Positions 17,609-25,867 of a stretch of DNA of 64,000 nucleotides are shown here, piece by piece. The position numbers were made by a program, and so were the translations under genes. Source of the DNA: a virus; the IMG/VR virus record IMGVR_UViG_3300019762_000006, positions 25,999-89,998 of that record; one strand, written 5' to 3'. Every line of letters begins with the position of its first letter. The first letter of the stretch is position 1. The notes beneath the pieces were generated by a model that saw only the letters and a list, made by a program, of their open reading frames with translations, searched no databases and was not told the origin of the DNA.

Positions 17609-17983
17609 TTAAATCCTCCCAATTGAGCGGTAATGTAACAACTCATCCAGTAATTTAGTCCCTAGTTCGCTGTGTGTATATGCTAATGAGTAAGCAACAG
17701 ACTCAATAGCCTTTGGGGACTCTGACAGACGCTCAATAAATTGTTCAGACATACCGTTAGGTTGGTGTGATAACCATTCTGCCACATCATATGCAAAACT
17801 ATCAGTAGATTGTACTAAATTGAGTGCATCCTCGTAAGATACATTAGATAAAGCAAACTGCTCAATAGTTGTGTATTCTGAGTTATCTAATATATGTTCA
17901 ATAAGATCAGATTCATCTACTTCTGAGATAAATCCTCCCTCAAATTCCAATGTCTGTTCATAGTCCTGTATAAATAGGTTCAT
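17609..17983 (-). CDS. Hypothetical acidic protein (124 aa)
   Basis: A 124-residue soluble, acidic, mostly helical protein preceded by AAGGAATTAAT. It ends two bases before the next gene. Residues 75-115 resemble a helical repeat, but I do not recognise a family. Confidence 0.6.
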   Translation of the reverse strand: MNLFIQDYEQTLEFEGGFISEVDESDLIEHILDNSEYTTIEQFALSNVSYEDALNLVQSTDSFAYDVAEWLSHQPNGMSEQFIERLSESPKAIESVAYSLAYTHSELGTKLLDELLHYRSIGRI

Positions 17984-18069
17984 ATTAATTCCTTAAAATA
18001 ATAAAATTGGTAACTAAGTACAACCCTCCGTAGAGGGCTGAGTTAATTACGTGTGTATAGTAGTTTCTG

Positions 18070-18261
18070 CTACCACCACCCGAAAACTACTCCTAGTCCG
18101 TGGAACCAGCCTACAGGAGGTACTATTGCACCTGCCACTAGAAGTAGATACTTTTCTGTTTGAAAGCAATATACTAAATGGTATATAAATGGTCCTAGAG
18201 CTGCCAACAGTCCTACAATCCACATACTTATAATAGCTACTAGAGAAGATAAGTTATTCAT
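18070..18261 (-). CDS. Small membrane protein (63 aa)
   Basis: Two hydrophobic segments (about 5-30 and 38-58) and a C-terminus rich in Gly and Trp (PPVGWFHG, GVVFGWW). Ribosome site AAGGAATTAAT. The start is one base after the upstream stop. Likely inner-membrane; unknown role. Confidence 0.5.
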   Translation of the reverse strand: MNNLSSLVAIISMWIVGLLAALGPFIYHLVYCFQTEKYLLLVAGAIVPPVGWFHGLGVVFGWW

Positions 18262-18262
18262 A

Positions 18263-18721
18263 TTAATTCCTTTGGTCCAATAATTTTTGCAATTCTGCTT
18301 CAGGTCCTACAAAGCCTTCTGGCTTCATAAGCTTACCTGCAGAATCAACTTGTTTGTTAACTAGCTTAGCATTATTAAACTGCATAACTATGTTAAGTGC
18401 TTTGGTAATTTGCTGTGCATCTAGACCAAGTTTAGCCATAGATCCAATAGCATAAACTACTGCATCACATGCTTTGTCTAGTCTATCTACATCAGATAAT
18501 TCATAATTGTAATTTGCTTGAGATACTATTTCCCTAGAAATCTCTTTTGCATCAGCCACTTCACTTCCCATATTCAACTGCATAGCCAAATAAGGTAAAG
18601 TGTTATGTCCTTCAAGAGCTTCCTCAATTTGAAATGAAGATTCTAAAAAGTCGTCATAGGGTTTCTCTAACAGTCCTGCGTCCTTGTTGTACTTAACTAT
18701 TGATTTAATTGGATTAAGCAT
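18263..18721 (-). CDS. Hypothetical protein (152 aa)
   Basis: A soluble helical protein with no recognised motif. Its ATG overlaps the TAA of a 13-codon micro-ORF (TAATG). That coupling supports the start. Confidence 0.6.
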   Translation of the reverse strand: MLNPIKSIVKYNKDAGLLEKPYDDFLESSFQIEEALEGHNTLPYLAMQLNMGSEVADAKEISREIVSQANYNYELSDVDRLDKACDAVVYAIGSMAKLGLDAQQITKALNIVMQFNNAKLVNKQVDSAGKLMKPEGFVGPEAELQKLLDQRN

Positions 18722-18762
18722 TACTTTTTACCTGGCTTCTTAGTTTTTGATTTACATGCCAT
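18721..18762 (-). CDS. Lys-rich micro-ORF (13 aa)
   Basis: MACKSKTKKPGKK is preceded by TAGGAGCTTAAT and ends in a TAATG overlap with the next gene. Such tiny Lys-rich frames may be real micropeptides or coupling leaders. The evidence is only the ribosome site and the overlap. Confidence 0.35.
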   Translation of the reverse strand: MACKSKTKKPGKK

Positions 18763-18763
18763 A

Positions 18764-19141
18764 TTAAGCTCCTAGCATTTGTTTAAGTCTTGCTAACTTA
18801 AGCATAGTGTCTGCTTGATCTGGTGTGATGTCTGTGTCTTTAGATAAGGTATTGTTTATAACTTCATCAATTAGCTTTAAGTTGTGACAGTGAATGCAGT
18901 AATCCTCATCTGGATCTACTTCAGACTCGTCTAAAGACTGTAGATAGTCCTCTGTGATATGAGGTTCACATTCGTATAGCTCAGTTGGATTTACCATAAA
19001 GAATATAGTACCTTCAGTGTCCTGGATATACTCGTATCCCTCACCGTACGCATACTCTGCGTCTGCTGCAAATAAAATTTGTTGTTTCTTAGTTGCTTCT
19101 GGTCCACCTGAGAATCCAGATGTGTAAATAAATTGTCCCAT
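18764..19141 (-). CDS. Hypothetical protein with CxxC motif (125 aa)
   Basis: Starts with a short Gly-rich segment. It contains a CIHCHNL motif near residue 88 that could bind metal, then a helical tail. The 5' side carries the 32-base promoter-like element at 19147-19180, so a transcript may begin here. The family is unknown. Confidence 0.6.
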   Translation of the reverse strand: MGQFIYTSGFSGGPEATKKQQILFAADAEYAYGEGYEYIQDTEGTIFFMVNPTELYECEPHITEDYLQSLDESEVDPDEDYCIHCHNLKLIDEVINNTLSKDTDITPDQADTMLKLARLKQMLGA

Positions 19142-19146
19142 AAAAT

Positions 19147-19180
19147 TCCTTTTAAAGTTGGGTTTGGTTCTGCACTAAGT
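19147..19180 (-). promoter_or_regulatory. Conserved promoter-like element (copy 1)
   Basis: On the minus strand it reads CTTAGTGCAGAAC, then an A/C-rich run, then CAACTTTAAAAGGA ending in the ribosome site. A near-identical copy lies at 38219-38250 upstream of an unrelated gene. The shared TTAGTRCAGAAC core reappears in shorter form near 28811 and 30775. It may be a promoter for a phage RNA polymerase. This is inference from repetition and position. Confidence 0.45.
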
Positions 19181-19183
19181 GCA

Positions 19184-19354
19184 CTACTCTTCTATCTGTA
19201 TATGTTCAATGTTTCCCAACGGGTACATCTTGGTTAAGGTTCGACTGTTGTGTTGGTCGTCAATGACTACAAGAAAGAAGTTGCTAACAAACTCGTATGA
19301 TGTAACATTTGTGTAACACTTCCTATCTTCAGCAAAACTGATCTTTACTACCAT
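19184..19354 (-). CDS. Hypothetical small protein (56 aa)
   Basis: A 56-codon frame with a strong AAAGGAG ribosome site eight bases before ATG. It has alternating hydrophobic strands (EFVSNFFLVVID) typical of a small beta protein. It lies between DHFR and the next transcription unit. Family unknown. Confidence 0.6.
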   Translation of the reverse strand: MVVKISFAEDRKCYTNVTSYEFVSNFFLVVIDDQHNSRTLTKMYPLGNIEHIQIEE

Positions 19355-19379
19355 AATTCTCCTTTCCTAGCAATTATTG

Positions 19380-19898
19380 CTATGTGATGTTTTCTTTATT
19401 TGCTAGTGTACGTGTATACTTAACATAAGTCCAGTCTGGAGAATTTATACCTTTAGTAATGACTGCTGTGCTATTACGCTCCCACTCAGATCCGATTGTT
19501 GGGAAGTAAGTGTCTGCTTCACCAGTCCAGTCCATATGAGATATATGAAGTTCCTCTGCTAATGGTAAAGCTTGCTCGTAGATTGAGGCTCCACCAATAA
19601 TGAATACTTCGTCACAACCGAACCCTTTCGCTTCAGCTATAGCTGCAGTTAAGGAAGGTTTGACAGAATGGGCCAGATTGAATTTAGGATGCCACTTATC
19701 TTGAGATGTAATGACAATATGAGTTCTGTCAGGTAAAATACCGGGTAGTGATTCAAATGTCTTACGTCCCATAATAATTGGTTTGCCTAAAGTAAGTTGC
19801 TTGAAATGTTCCAAGTCCGACTTAGACTTCCAGAGAAGTTGGTTATTCAGTCCTATCTCGTTGTTCTTGCCTATTGCTGCTATTACGTTAATTTTCAT
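19380..19898 (-). CDS. folA: Dihydrofolate reductase
   Basis: A 172-residue protein of normal DHFR length. It has the N-terminal INVIAAIGKNNEIG substrate/cofactor strand, the LLWK and DLEHFKQLT helix, and the GKPIIMGRKTFESLP motif that binds NADPH. FIIGGASIYEQAL forms the second cofactor loop. It reduces dihydrofolate to tetrahydrofolate, regenerating cofactor for thymidylate synthase encoded just upstream in the same run. The ATG overlaps the stop of a 28-codon ORF. Confidence 0.93.
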   Translation of the reverse strand: MKINVIAAIGKNNEIGLNNQLLWKSKSDLEHFKQLTLGKPIIMGRKTFESLPGILPDRTHIVITSQDKWHPKFNLAHSVKPSLTAAIAEAKGFGCDEVFIIGGASIYEQALPLAEELHISHMDWTGEADTYFPTIGSEWERNSTAVITKGINSPDWTYVKYTRTLANKENIT

Positions 19899-19981
19899 AA
19901 ATTAAACTCCTTAGTAAACTTTTCTCTGCTCATCTTAAGACTATCACGTTCCTCTTTAGATTTCTTTGAGAGTTCTTTCAT
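19895..19981 (-). CDS. Hypothetical basic peptide (28 aa)
   Basis: Starts after AGGAAAAG and ends in an ATGA overlap with DHFR. Lys/Glu-rich and helical. Probably translated, because the overlap and the ribosome site are both good. Function unknown. Confidence 0.45.
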   Translation of the reverse strand: MKELSKKSKEERDSLKMSREKFTKEFNL

Positions 19982-19990
19982 CTTTTCCTG

Positions 19991-20086
19991 TTAAACATAC
20001 CAAAAATCCGTACTAACAGAACAATCAGGGATTTTACTGAAATCTGGCAGCGGTTTATAGGAGTCCAGTTTGGAGTCACCACTCAT
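19991..20086 (-). CDS. Hypothetical small protein (31 aa)
   Basis: The ATG overlaps the TGA of thymidylate synthase (ATGA). The 31 residues include [10 protein letters not shown] and end in DFWYV. No family is known to me. Translational coupling is the main support. Confidence 0.45.
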   Translation of the reverse strand: MSGDSKLDSYKPLPDFSKIPDCSVSTDFWYV

Positions 20087-20982
20087 ACTGCCATCTCCGC
20101 TTTAATAGTAGGATGTGGGTCATATCCAGTAAGTGTGAATGAATCCATAGTGAAGTCGTCAAGACAAGTGATGTTTGGGTCAAGTGTCATAGTTGGTAAT
20201 GGTCTAGGCTCTCTGCTGAGCTGTAGCTTACACTGTTCAACATGATTAGAGTAAATGTGCACATCACCGCCCGTGTAGATTAGTTCACCAAGTTTTAGAT
20301 TACATACTTGCGCTACCATCATAGTTAATAATGCGTAACTAGCAAGGTTGTACGGTAAACCTAATAGGACATCAGTTGATCGCATATGAAACATACAGGA
20401 TAACTTACCGTTAACTACATAGAACTGAAACCCATAGTGACATGGGGGTAAAGCCATATCGTCTATTTCTGCTACGTTCCATGCAGATACGATATGTCTG
20501 CGTGAGTCTGGATTGGTCTTGATTGACTCAATAACCTGTGCTATTTGGTCTATATTAAATATCTCAACAGTTTCTCCTTCAACAGCATCAAAACCAATTC
20601 TAACTTGTGGAGTCTTTCTCCATTGTCTACCATACACAGGACCAAGTTCCTTGACTAAGTCAGTATTCTCGTAGCCTAGGTCTTTTCCTTGAGCGTCTGC
20701 ATTAGCTGTCCAGATAGTTTGCTTACCAATTAATTGCTCTCTTGGTAAACCGTACTGAATCTCTGCTAATCTACGCTCGTCAGTTGAACCTTCTAGGAAC
20801 CACAGTAACTCTGCAATAATGCCTTTAGTGAACATTTTCTTAGTTGTGACTAGTGGAAAACCTTCTGCTAAATTAAATCGCATTTGTGCCCCAAACATAG
20901 ATATAGTGCCTGTACCAGTTCTGTCAGATTTAACAGTTCCGTGTTCAAGTACTTCTCTAATCAGGTTGTGATATTGTTTCAT
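20083..20982 (-). CDS. thyA: Thymidylate synthase (ThyA type)
   Basis: A 299-residue protein. N-terminal DRTGTGT and FPLVTTKK motifs, [11 protein letters not shown], then [21 protein letters not shown], the active-site [12 protein letters not shown] with the nucleophilic Cys, and [17 protein letters not shown]. It converts dUMP and methylene-tetrahydrofolate to dTMP and dihydrofolate, working with the DHFR downstream. Its start lies inside the end of the MazZ-like gene (26 bp overlap), so it is likely coupled. Confidence 0.95.
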   Translation of the reverse strand: MKQYHNLIREVLEHGTVKSDRTGTGTISMFGAQMRFNLAEGFPLVTTKKMFTKGIIAELLWFLEGSTDERRLAEIQYGLPREQLIGKQTIWTANADAQGKDLGYENTDLVKELGPVYGRQWRKTPQVRIGFDAVEGETVEIFNIDQIAQVIESIKTNPDSRRHIVSAWNVAEIDDMALPPCHYGFQFYVVNGKLSCMFHMRSTDVLLGLPYNLASYALLTMMVAQVCNLKLGELIYTGGDVHIYSNHVEQCKLQLSREPRPLPTMTLDPNITCLDDFTMDSFTLTGYDPHPTIKAEMAV

Positions 20983-21355
20983 GTTGTTCCTTTAAGTTTA
21001 GTTGTCTAATTCTTTCTTGTTCAAAATGTAACAAAAATGCCACATTTGTAATAGCATGAGATAAATGAGTCTTTGAGCTTTCTTTGTCAAATGTTTCGCC
21101 TGAACGATAAGCTTCCAGATGTCTATATAAAGCATCTAGATAGCGCTCTTCTCCGTTATGAATCGTTTGCCAAGAATTTGCCGCATACTTCTCTGCACCA
21201 AATGTAAGTATATCAGCTATGGCCTTAATGGCTATAGGAGGCACTAAAGAATAGCGTAACTTGCCTGTATCATGTTTGGGAGATATACCTGCGGCGAGTT
21301 TCTCATCTTTACAAAGATGACAAGTTTCCATCGGTTCGCATATACATGTATCCAT
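20957..21355 (-). CDS. dATP/dGTP pyrophosphohydrolase-like (MazZ/DUF5664, MazG-like)
   Basis: A 132-residue protein. After a Cys-rich N-terminus ([14 protein letters not shown]) comes [41 protein letters not shown] and [14 protein letters not shown], the pattern of the DUF5664 family related to MazG. MazZ members hydrolyse dATP and dGTP to monophosphates in phages that use 2-aminoadenine. Others occur in phages without that modification. No PurZ is seen here, so nucleotide-pool cleaning or regulation is the safer inference. It lies between thyA and nrdB. Confidence 0.7.
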   Translation of the reverse strand: MDTCICEPMETCHLCKDEKLAAGISPKHDTGKLRYSLVPPIAIKAIADILTFGAEKYAANSWQTIHNGEERYLDALYRHLEAYRSGETFDKESSKTHLSHAITNVAFLLHFEQERIRQLNLKEQHETISQPD

Positions 21356-22449
21356 TATAACATACCCTCCCAGTCTTCAGCAGTAACATCAGTATCAACT
21401 ACTCCAAGTAAATAATTACCTGAAGTCTTTTCCTTCTGTGCTGTTTGAATAGAAGAAGGTCTGGTGTACTTATTGGCCCACATACATGGATTAGCAATCT
21501 TCTCTACTATTGGTTCCTGCCCAACTTGAGTCATAACTGAGTGCAAGTTAGAAGTAACATACTGCTTAAGAATCTTGTTGTTTACACCAAGTAACTGTAC
21601 TTCATCTGTGTAACAATAGTCAATCCAGTCAAAGTCTGCTTCGAGCGCATCTCGGTAAAGTTGGTCAATAGCAGCTGAGTTCTCGTGGAATATGTAAGCC
21701 CATTCAGGATCCTTTCGGAGCCTGTTAAGTAAGTTGATAGTCATGGCATAATGCAGATACTCATCTTGTGCTATTTTGCTGATGATATCTGCAGTAACTG
21801 AAAATAGTCCGTTCTCCTTAAAAGCAAAACTAGTAAGGAATGAAGACTTAAACAGTACTGCCTCAAGTATGTTTAATGCAAACAAAGACTTGACAATAGA
21901 AATTTTATGAGCTTCTATGTCATAATCTGCAGATTGCAACACCATACGTGCATTATGCTGGATAGTATCCTCAAAACATGCAACAATTGACTCAGCTCGT
22001 TTAAGAATTGCTGGGTTAACCATGATATCATCAAAGATGGCTTTAGCATCAACTGGCAATCCTTTAAGGATGTCTGCATAAGACTGTGAGTGAATGTTCT
22101 CCTCAAAGAATGCATGCTGGTACCACCAACTAGCAAGTTGAGGATTAGTTGTGATTGGTATAAATACTTCAGCAACTGATCTAGCAGCAAGAGAGTCCAA
22201 TAAAGTTTGGAACTTAAGGTTCTTCATGTAAAGCGCTTTTAAAGCCTGCTCACATCCTACATAGTCCTTACCATCCTTAGATGGTGAGAAATCTCCAGAA
22301 AACCATATCTTCCCAATAGCATTTGCTGTAGATTTGCTAATGTGTGGTTCGATTGATAAATCCAATCTAGATATATTACGACCAGTACCAAGAAACAAAG
22401 GTTGCTTGGCAAAGTCAATTGGGTTTGGGTTGAATAAGTGGTTACTCAT
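21355..22449 (-). CDS. nrdB: Ribonucleotide reductase class Ia, small subunit
   Basis: A 364-residue protein of the R2 family. Iron ligands are visible in FFEENIHSQSY and in QDEYLHYAMT, both ExxH helices of the four-helix bundle. It forms the di-iron tyrosyl radical used by NrdA to make dNDPs. Its start overlaps the end of a 95-residue ORF by 8 bp, and its stop overlaps the start of the next gene. Confidence 0.93.
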   Translation of the reverse strand: MSNHLFNPNPIDFAKQPLFLGTGRNISRLDLSIEPHISKSTANAIGKIWFSGDFSPSKDGKDYVGCEQALKALYMKNLKFQTLLDSLAARSVAEVFIPITTNPQLASWWYQHAFFEENIHSQSYADILKGLPVDAKAIFDDIMVNPAILKRAESIVACFEDTIQHNARMVLQSADYDIEAHKISIVKSLFALNILEAVLFKSSFLTSFAFKENGLFSVTADIISKIAQDEYLHYAMTINLLNRLRKDPEWAYIFHENSAAIDQLYRDALEADFDWIDYCYTDEVQLLGVNNKILKQYVTSNLHSVMTQVGQEPIVEKIANPCMWANKYTRPSSIQTAQKEKTSGNYLLGVVDTDVTAEDWEGML

Positions 22450-22729
22450 TAATATACTCCTTCCATAAGTCGGTACTATAAACTACTTTATAGTCATTGC
22501 TAGTGTCTTCTAAAGCCTCAACTTGAAAAGAGTCTGCATCAAACCTAGTTGGATTTGGCCCAGAAGGAACACAGTCTGACATGGCAAGAACCAGGTCTTG
22601 ATCTGACAACGTATCCAAATAGTCTTTAGCAAATCTAACCTCTTCTTCCACTGATAGGTTAGAAGGCATTTCAATATTTACTAATCCTTGTTTAAGAAAT
22701 CTAACTGTTCTAAACGCTGCAGCCCCCAT
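22442..22729 (-). CDS. Hypothetical protein between nrdA and nrdB (95 aa)
   Basis: AGGAGG precedes the ATG, which lies inside the end of nrdA. It has a short basic N-terminus then an acidic region (SVEEEVRFAKDYL). Position suggests a role connected with ribonucleotide reductase, but no family was recognised. Confidence 0.6.
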   Translation of the reverse strand: MGAAAFRTVRFLKQGLVNIEMPSNLSVEEEVRFAKDYLDTLSDQDLVLAMSDCVPSGPNPTRFDADSFQVEALEDTSNDYKVVYSTDLWKEYINE

Positions 22730-24920
22730 CTTGGCATCCTCCTATTTGTTGTTCCTGTTCATCAGGCAGTTTGGTGTTTTGATAGTATCTACCTTTAAGA
22801 CCGTAGTATTTAGCAAAAAATAAATCTGCTATAACATCCTTAGCTCGTACTTTACCATTGTGCCACTCTGGGTTGTAGAAAGTGTTTGCTGAGATGCCCT
22901 TATCGATCCATTTCTGAGTAACTGCTACATGCTTGATAAATTCCTTGTTAATGTCTCTATCATACACAAAATCATACTTATCGGCTAATCTAGTACAATC
23001 TGGTGCAAATTGTTTATAATTAGTTCCAGATTTGTCCTTGATAGTCAGTAAGTTCCGTATAGGCTCAAGCCCAGTAGTTTGGTTACTTGGTCCTGCTGAG
23101 GTTTCTGCTGGAGGTACCATAGATAAACCTACGTTGTACATTCCAAACTTCTGGATTTGCATGTCAAGCCAATCCCAATCACAATAAGTACTTGGTGTAC
23201 ACAACTCGTCCACAGTACGTTTGTACCTATGAATTGGTAACAACTTATTGTGATACTCAAATCCTGGTGCAGCACCTAATTCCTTTGCAAGTTCCATAGA
23301 CGCCACATGTAAATAGAATGAAAAATGCTCCATCCATTTGTTGTGAGATTCCAGTGCTTCAGGTTGACCATATCTCCAACCGTTGTTAGCAAGCCAAAAT
23401 GCATGGTTAGACAGGCCAATTCCAATATCACGATAGTGTGCTACATAAGCATTAGCTTGTGATGTTGGGTGAACCTGTCGTTGCATAATATGAGACTGCG
23501 CTCTAACTAGTAAATTAGTTACATGAGGTAAACGCTCTTCAGATACTACACCCTGATTAGCATTACCAAGTACACATACACCAATATCTGGTGAATCTGG
23601 TTTGTAAGTCTGTAAAGGCTCAATACCAGTCATGTATTCGATACATATATTAGCCATAGTAATCGGTCTAGTAATATGAGAATTTGCGTTCATCTCGTCA
23701 ATATTCATTGGATAGTAAGATGAAGTCTCAGTAGATTCAACAGCAACTAAACGAGTCCAAAAGTCTTGGGCATCAATTTGTGCTGAATAAAGTTCCTGTG
23801 CTTCACATTCTTCGTAATATTCAGTAAATGCTTTAACATCTGCCGAATAGAACAATTCAAGTAGCCTTGGAGCTGCTCTAGTAGAGAATAATGAAATGAC
23901 TCCACCAGACTTGGCTCTGTCATAGACCAATTGGTTAAGCTTAATACCATATGATAAATCATTGATTCGGTCCTCAACAGGCATACGTGGTGACTTCAAT
24001 GCAAAAATAGATTCGATTTCTGGGTCGAAGAAGTTTACATAACCTGTAGCTGATCCTCTACGCCCATTCTGTGAAGCTTTCTGAATAATTGCGTCTATAG
24101 ACTTTAGAATTGGTAATTTTCCTGAATGCTTAATTTTACCATTCTTTACCAAATCTCCAATAGAGGCTACGTCTGCAATATCATCTCCAACTCCAGCAGA
24201 AGATACTGTATGAAGCAATAAAGCTCCATCAGTAGCTTCCCAAGAGTCAATGTTATCGCCCATGCGAATTATGATACAAGATGCATAGTCAGTTGAGTCC
24301 GTACGAAGTGCTCGCATCTCTGGAGAAGGCAAAGTAATTTCGTATGTCGACAATGCATTGTAGTAATCAATAATGTACTGAGTTGGATTAATATGGTAAT
24401 CTCTAAATGTATCAATAGCAACTGCCATAAATATAAATTGAGGTGTTTCGTATTTACAAACTCCATAACCGTTAACTAATGCGTCCAGACCTGAACTAGT
24501 AAATGTAAAATCTCTAGAATGGTCAATAGTTGATTGTAGTGCTTTGTAGTCAATTCTCGGATAATTAAGTACATTGGCTGAATAATGTCCAGCTTGTACT
24601 CTATCAGCTAAGAAATCGACTAACTGAGGCACATGTACAGAGTTAAATACTCGCTTGTAAAGACGTTGCAGTTTAAGGTTCCTAGCGACTGTATCATAGT
24701 TTGGGTTCCGTAAGTCTGCTAAATCATCACAAGTTTTAATAAATATGTCTGTAATGTAGCTAGTGTGAATACCGTTAAAGAAGTGTAAGTTTGACTGTAC
24801 TTCAATATCTGATTGGGAAACTCCGGGTAAATCCCCAATAGCCCACTCAAGACTTGCTGAAGCCTTTGATAGGTCTAGTGGTTCTGAAGTTCCGTCGTGC
24901 TTAATAACGTTAATTTGCAT
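22710..24920 (-). CDS. nrdA: Ribonucleotide reductase class Ia, large subunit
   Basis: A 736-residue R1 protein. ASCIII near residue 216 holds the first redox Cys. NICIEYMTG supplies the N-x-C-x-E radical site. The extreme C-terminus CQDGGC is the redox pair that re-reduces the active site. The N-terminal ATP-cone (first 90 residues) is short and only partly recognisable. It reduces ribonucleotides to deoxyribonucleotides with NrdB for phage DNA synthesis. The ATG overlaps the TAA of a 54-residue membrane protein. Confidence 0.93.
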   Translation of the reverse strand: MQINVIKHDGTSEPLDLSKASASLEWAIGDLPGVSQSDIEVQSNLHFFNGIHTSYITDIFIKTCDDLADLRNPNYDTVARNLKLQRLYKRVFNSVHVPQLVDFLADRVQAGHYSANVLNYPRIDYKALQSTIDHSRDFTFTSSGLDALVNGYGVCKYETPQFIFMAVAIDTFRDYHINPTQYIIDYYNALSTYEITLPSPEMRALRTDSTDYASCIIIRMGDNIDSWEATDGALLLHTVSSAGVGDDIADVASIGDLVKNGKIKHSGKLPILKSIDAIIQKASQNGRRGSATGYVNFFDPEIESIFALKSPRMPVEDRINDLSYGIKLNQLVYDRAKSGGVISLFSTRAAPRLLELFYSADVKAFTEYYEECEAQELYSAQIDAQDFWTRLVAVESTETSSYYPMNIDEMNANSHITRPITMANICIEYMTGIEPLQTYKPDSPDIGVCVLGNANQGVVSEERLPHVTNLLVRAQSHIMQRQVHPTSQANAYVAHYRDIGIGLSNHAFWLANNGWRYGQPEALESHNKWMEHFSFYLHVASMELAKELGAAPGFEYHNKLLPIHRYKRTVDELCTPSTYCDWDWLDMQIQKFGMYNVGLSMVPPAETSAGPSNQTTGLEPIRNLLTIKDKSGTNYKQFAPDCTRLADKYDFVYDRDINKEFIKHVAVTQKWIDKGISANTFYNPEWHNGKVRAKDVIADLFFAKYYGLKGRYYQNTKLPDEQEQQIGGCQDGGCSV

Positions 24921-25084
24921 TAGTGCTCCTTTGGCTTAATAAATGAAATCCCCAATAGTACTACAATAGCTACATAAGGATAAAATGTTTCAGCACTTAC
25001 AGCATACCCTATTAGGATACCATTAACAAAATCATATCTGTTGTATGATATCTCGGATAAATAGGAGTGTAACTTAGAAAACAT
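24920..25084 (-). CDS. Small membrane protein (54 aa)
   Basis: The frame overlaps the HU stop on one side (TAATG) and the nrdA start on the other (TAATG). One hydrophobic segment (about 34-50, FYPYVAIVVLLGISFI). Tight double coupling supports translation. Function unknown. Confidence 0.55.
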   Translation of the reverse strand: MFSKLHSYLSEISYNRYDFVNGILIGYAVSAETFYPYVAIVVLLGISFIKPKEH

Positions 25085-25347
25085 TACTGATTTAAAGCAC
25101 GTTTGAAGGGTGCTGAAATGCTGAACTTAACTAAGTTAGTTGAATAAGGCTTACCAGTTGTTGGTGCTAAACCAGATCTTTTAGTTGGTTTAAATGTTCC
25201 GAAATCAGTACCTAATGATACTTCGTTACCTGCTACTAATTCGGCTTTAATAATATCCTTAATTCCGTCAAGAATTCTGTTTGCTGCTGCTTTGCTACCT
25301 ACTTCGTTGTGGTTTGCAAGTTCTTCAATAAATTGTTGTTTAGTCAT
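25084..25347 (-). CDS. HU/IHF-family DNA-binding protein
   Basis: An 87-residue protein with the helix-turn-helix dimer body (TKQQFIEELAN...AAANRILDGIKDIIKAELVAG), the NEVSLGTDFGTF beta sheet and an arm region ending in GKPYSTNLVKFSISAPFK. It has HU length and order. It should bend and coat phage DNA, aiding replication or packaging. Preceded by an AAAGGAG ribosome site. Confidence 0.88.
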   Translation of the reverse strand: MTKQQFIEELANHNEVGSKAAANRILDGIKDIIKAELVAGNEVSLGTDFGTFKPTKRSGLAPTTGKPYSTNLVKFSISAPFKRALNQ

Positions 25348-25396
25348 ATTTGACTCCTTTAAATTAGATCTAGTTTTATGACATAGTGGTCAAATA

Positions 25397-25864
25397 TTAT
25401 TGCTGATATATAAAGTAGTCAGTTCCGTTAATAGTTTCTTGGTATTCGTCTCCATTACAACGGTTTAAGGCGTAACCTCTACCGTCCTGAGAGTAGTATG
25501 ATACACAGGCATCAATATCAAAGTATTGTCTATAATACGCGGGTATTTCTGTTAGTACTATATCATTTACATAGGCAATATAATATTCTTCTGTGGCTTC
25601 GTCTGCTTCATCATCAGTTAGTACTAAATAATTCTCTGATTCGTAGTCAGATAAACAGTCCTCGTAATGTTCTCCCGTGTGTTCCATAAGTGCGAATACT
25701 TTCTCTGTGTCTTCATCTAAAGATTCCAGTATATTGCTCTCATAAAATCCTGCTAATCTTGTGTCATTATTCATAGATTCTGTAGCTTCTCGCATTTGCC
25801 ATACAAAGAACTCTTCATGCAGTTCTAGTTCTGTTATAATGCTTTCAATTTGTTCTGTCGTCAT
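25397..25864 (-). CDS. Acidic hypothetical protein, possible DNA mimic (155 aa)
   Basis: Very acidic, with many Asp/Glu and Tyr. The C-terminal half has a pattern (EIPAYYRQYFD, SQDGRGYALNRCNGDE, NGTDYFIY) common to a widespread phage protein family often labelled antirestriction-like. The strong negative charge would suit a DNA mimic that blocks host enzymes, but that is inference. It sits between HU and ligase. Confidence 0.6.
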   Translation of the reverse strand: MTTEQIESIITELELHEEFFVWQMREATESMNNDTRLAGFYESNILESLDEDTEKVFALMEHTGEHYEDCLSDYESENYLVLTDDEADEATEEYYIAYVNDIVLTEIPAYYRQYFDIDACVSYYSQDGRGYALNRCNGDEYQETINGTDYFIYQQ

Positions 25865-25867
25865 ATA

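Noticed and set aside
20957-21355. Claim that the genome contains 2-aminoadenine (Z)
   Set aside because: Only a MazZ-like gene is present in the window. PurZ and DatZ were not found, so the modification cannot be inferred.
25397-25864. ArdA antirestriction protein
   Set aside because: Acidic and similar in style, but ArdA motifs are not visible. Kept as hypothetical.
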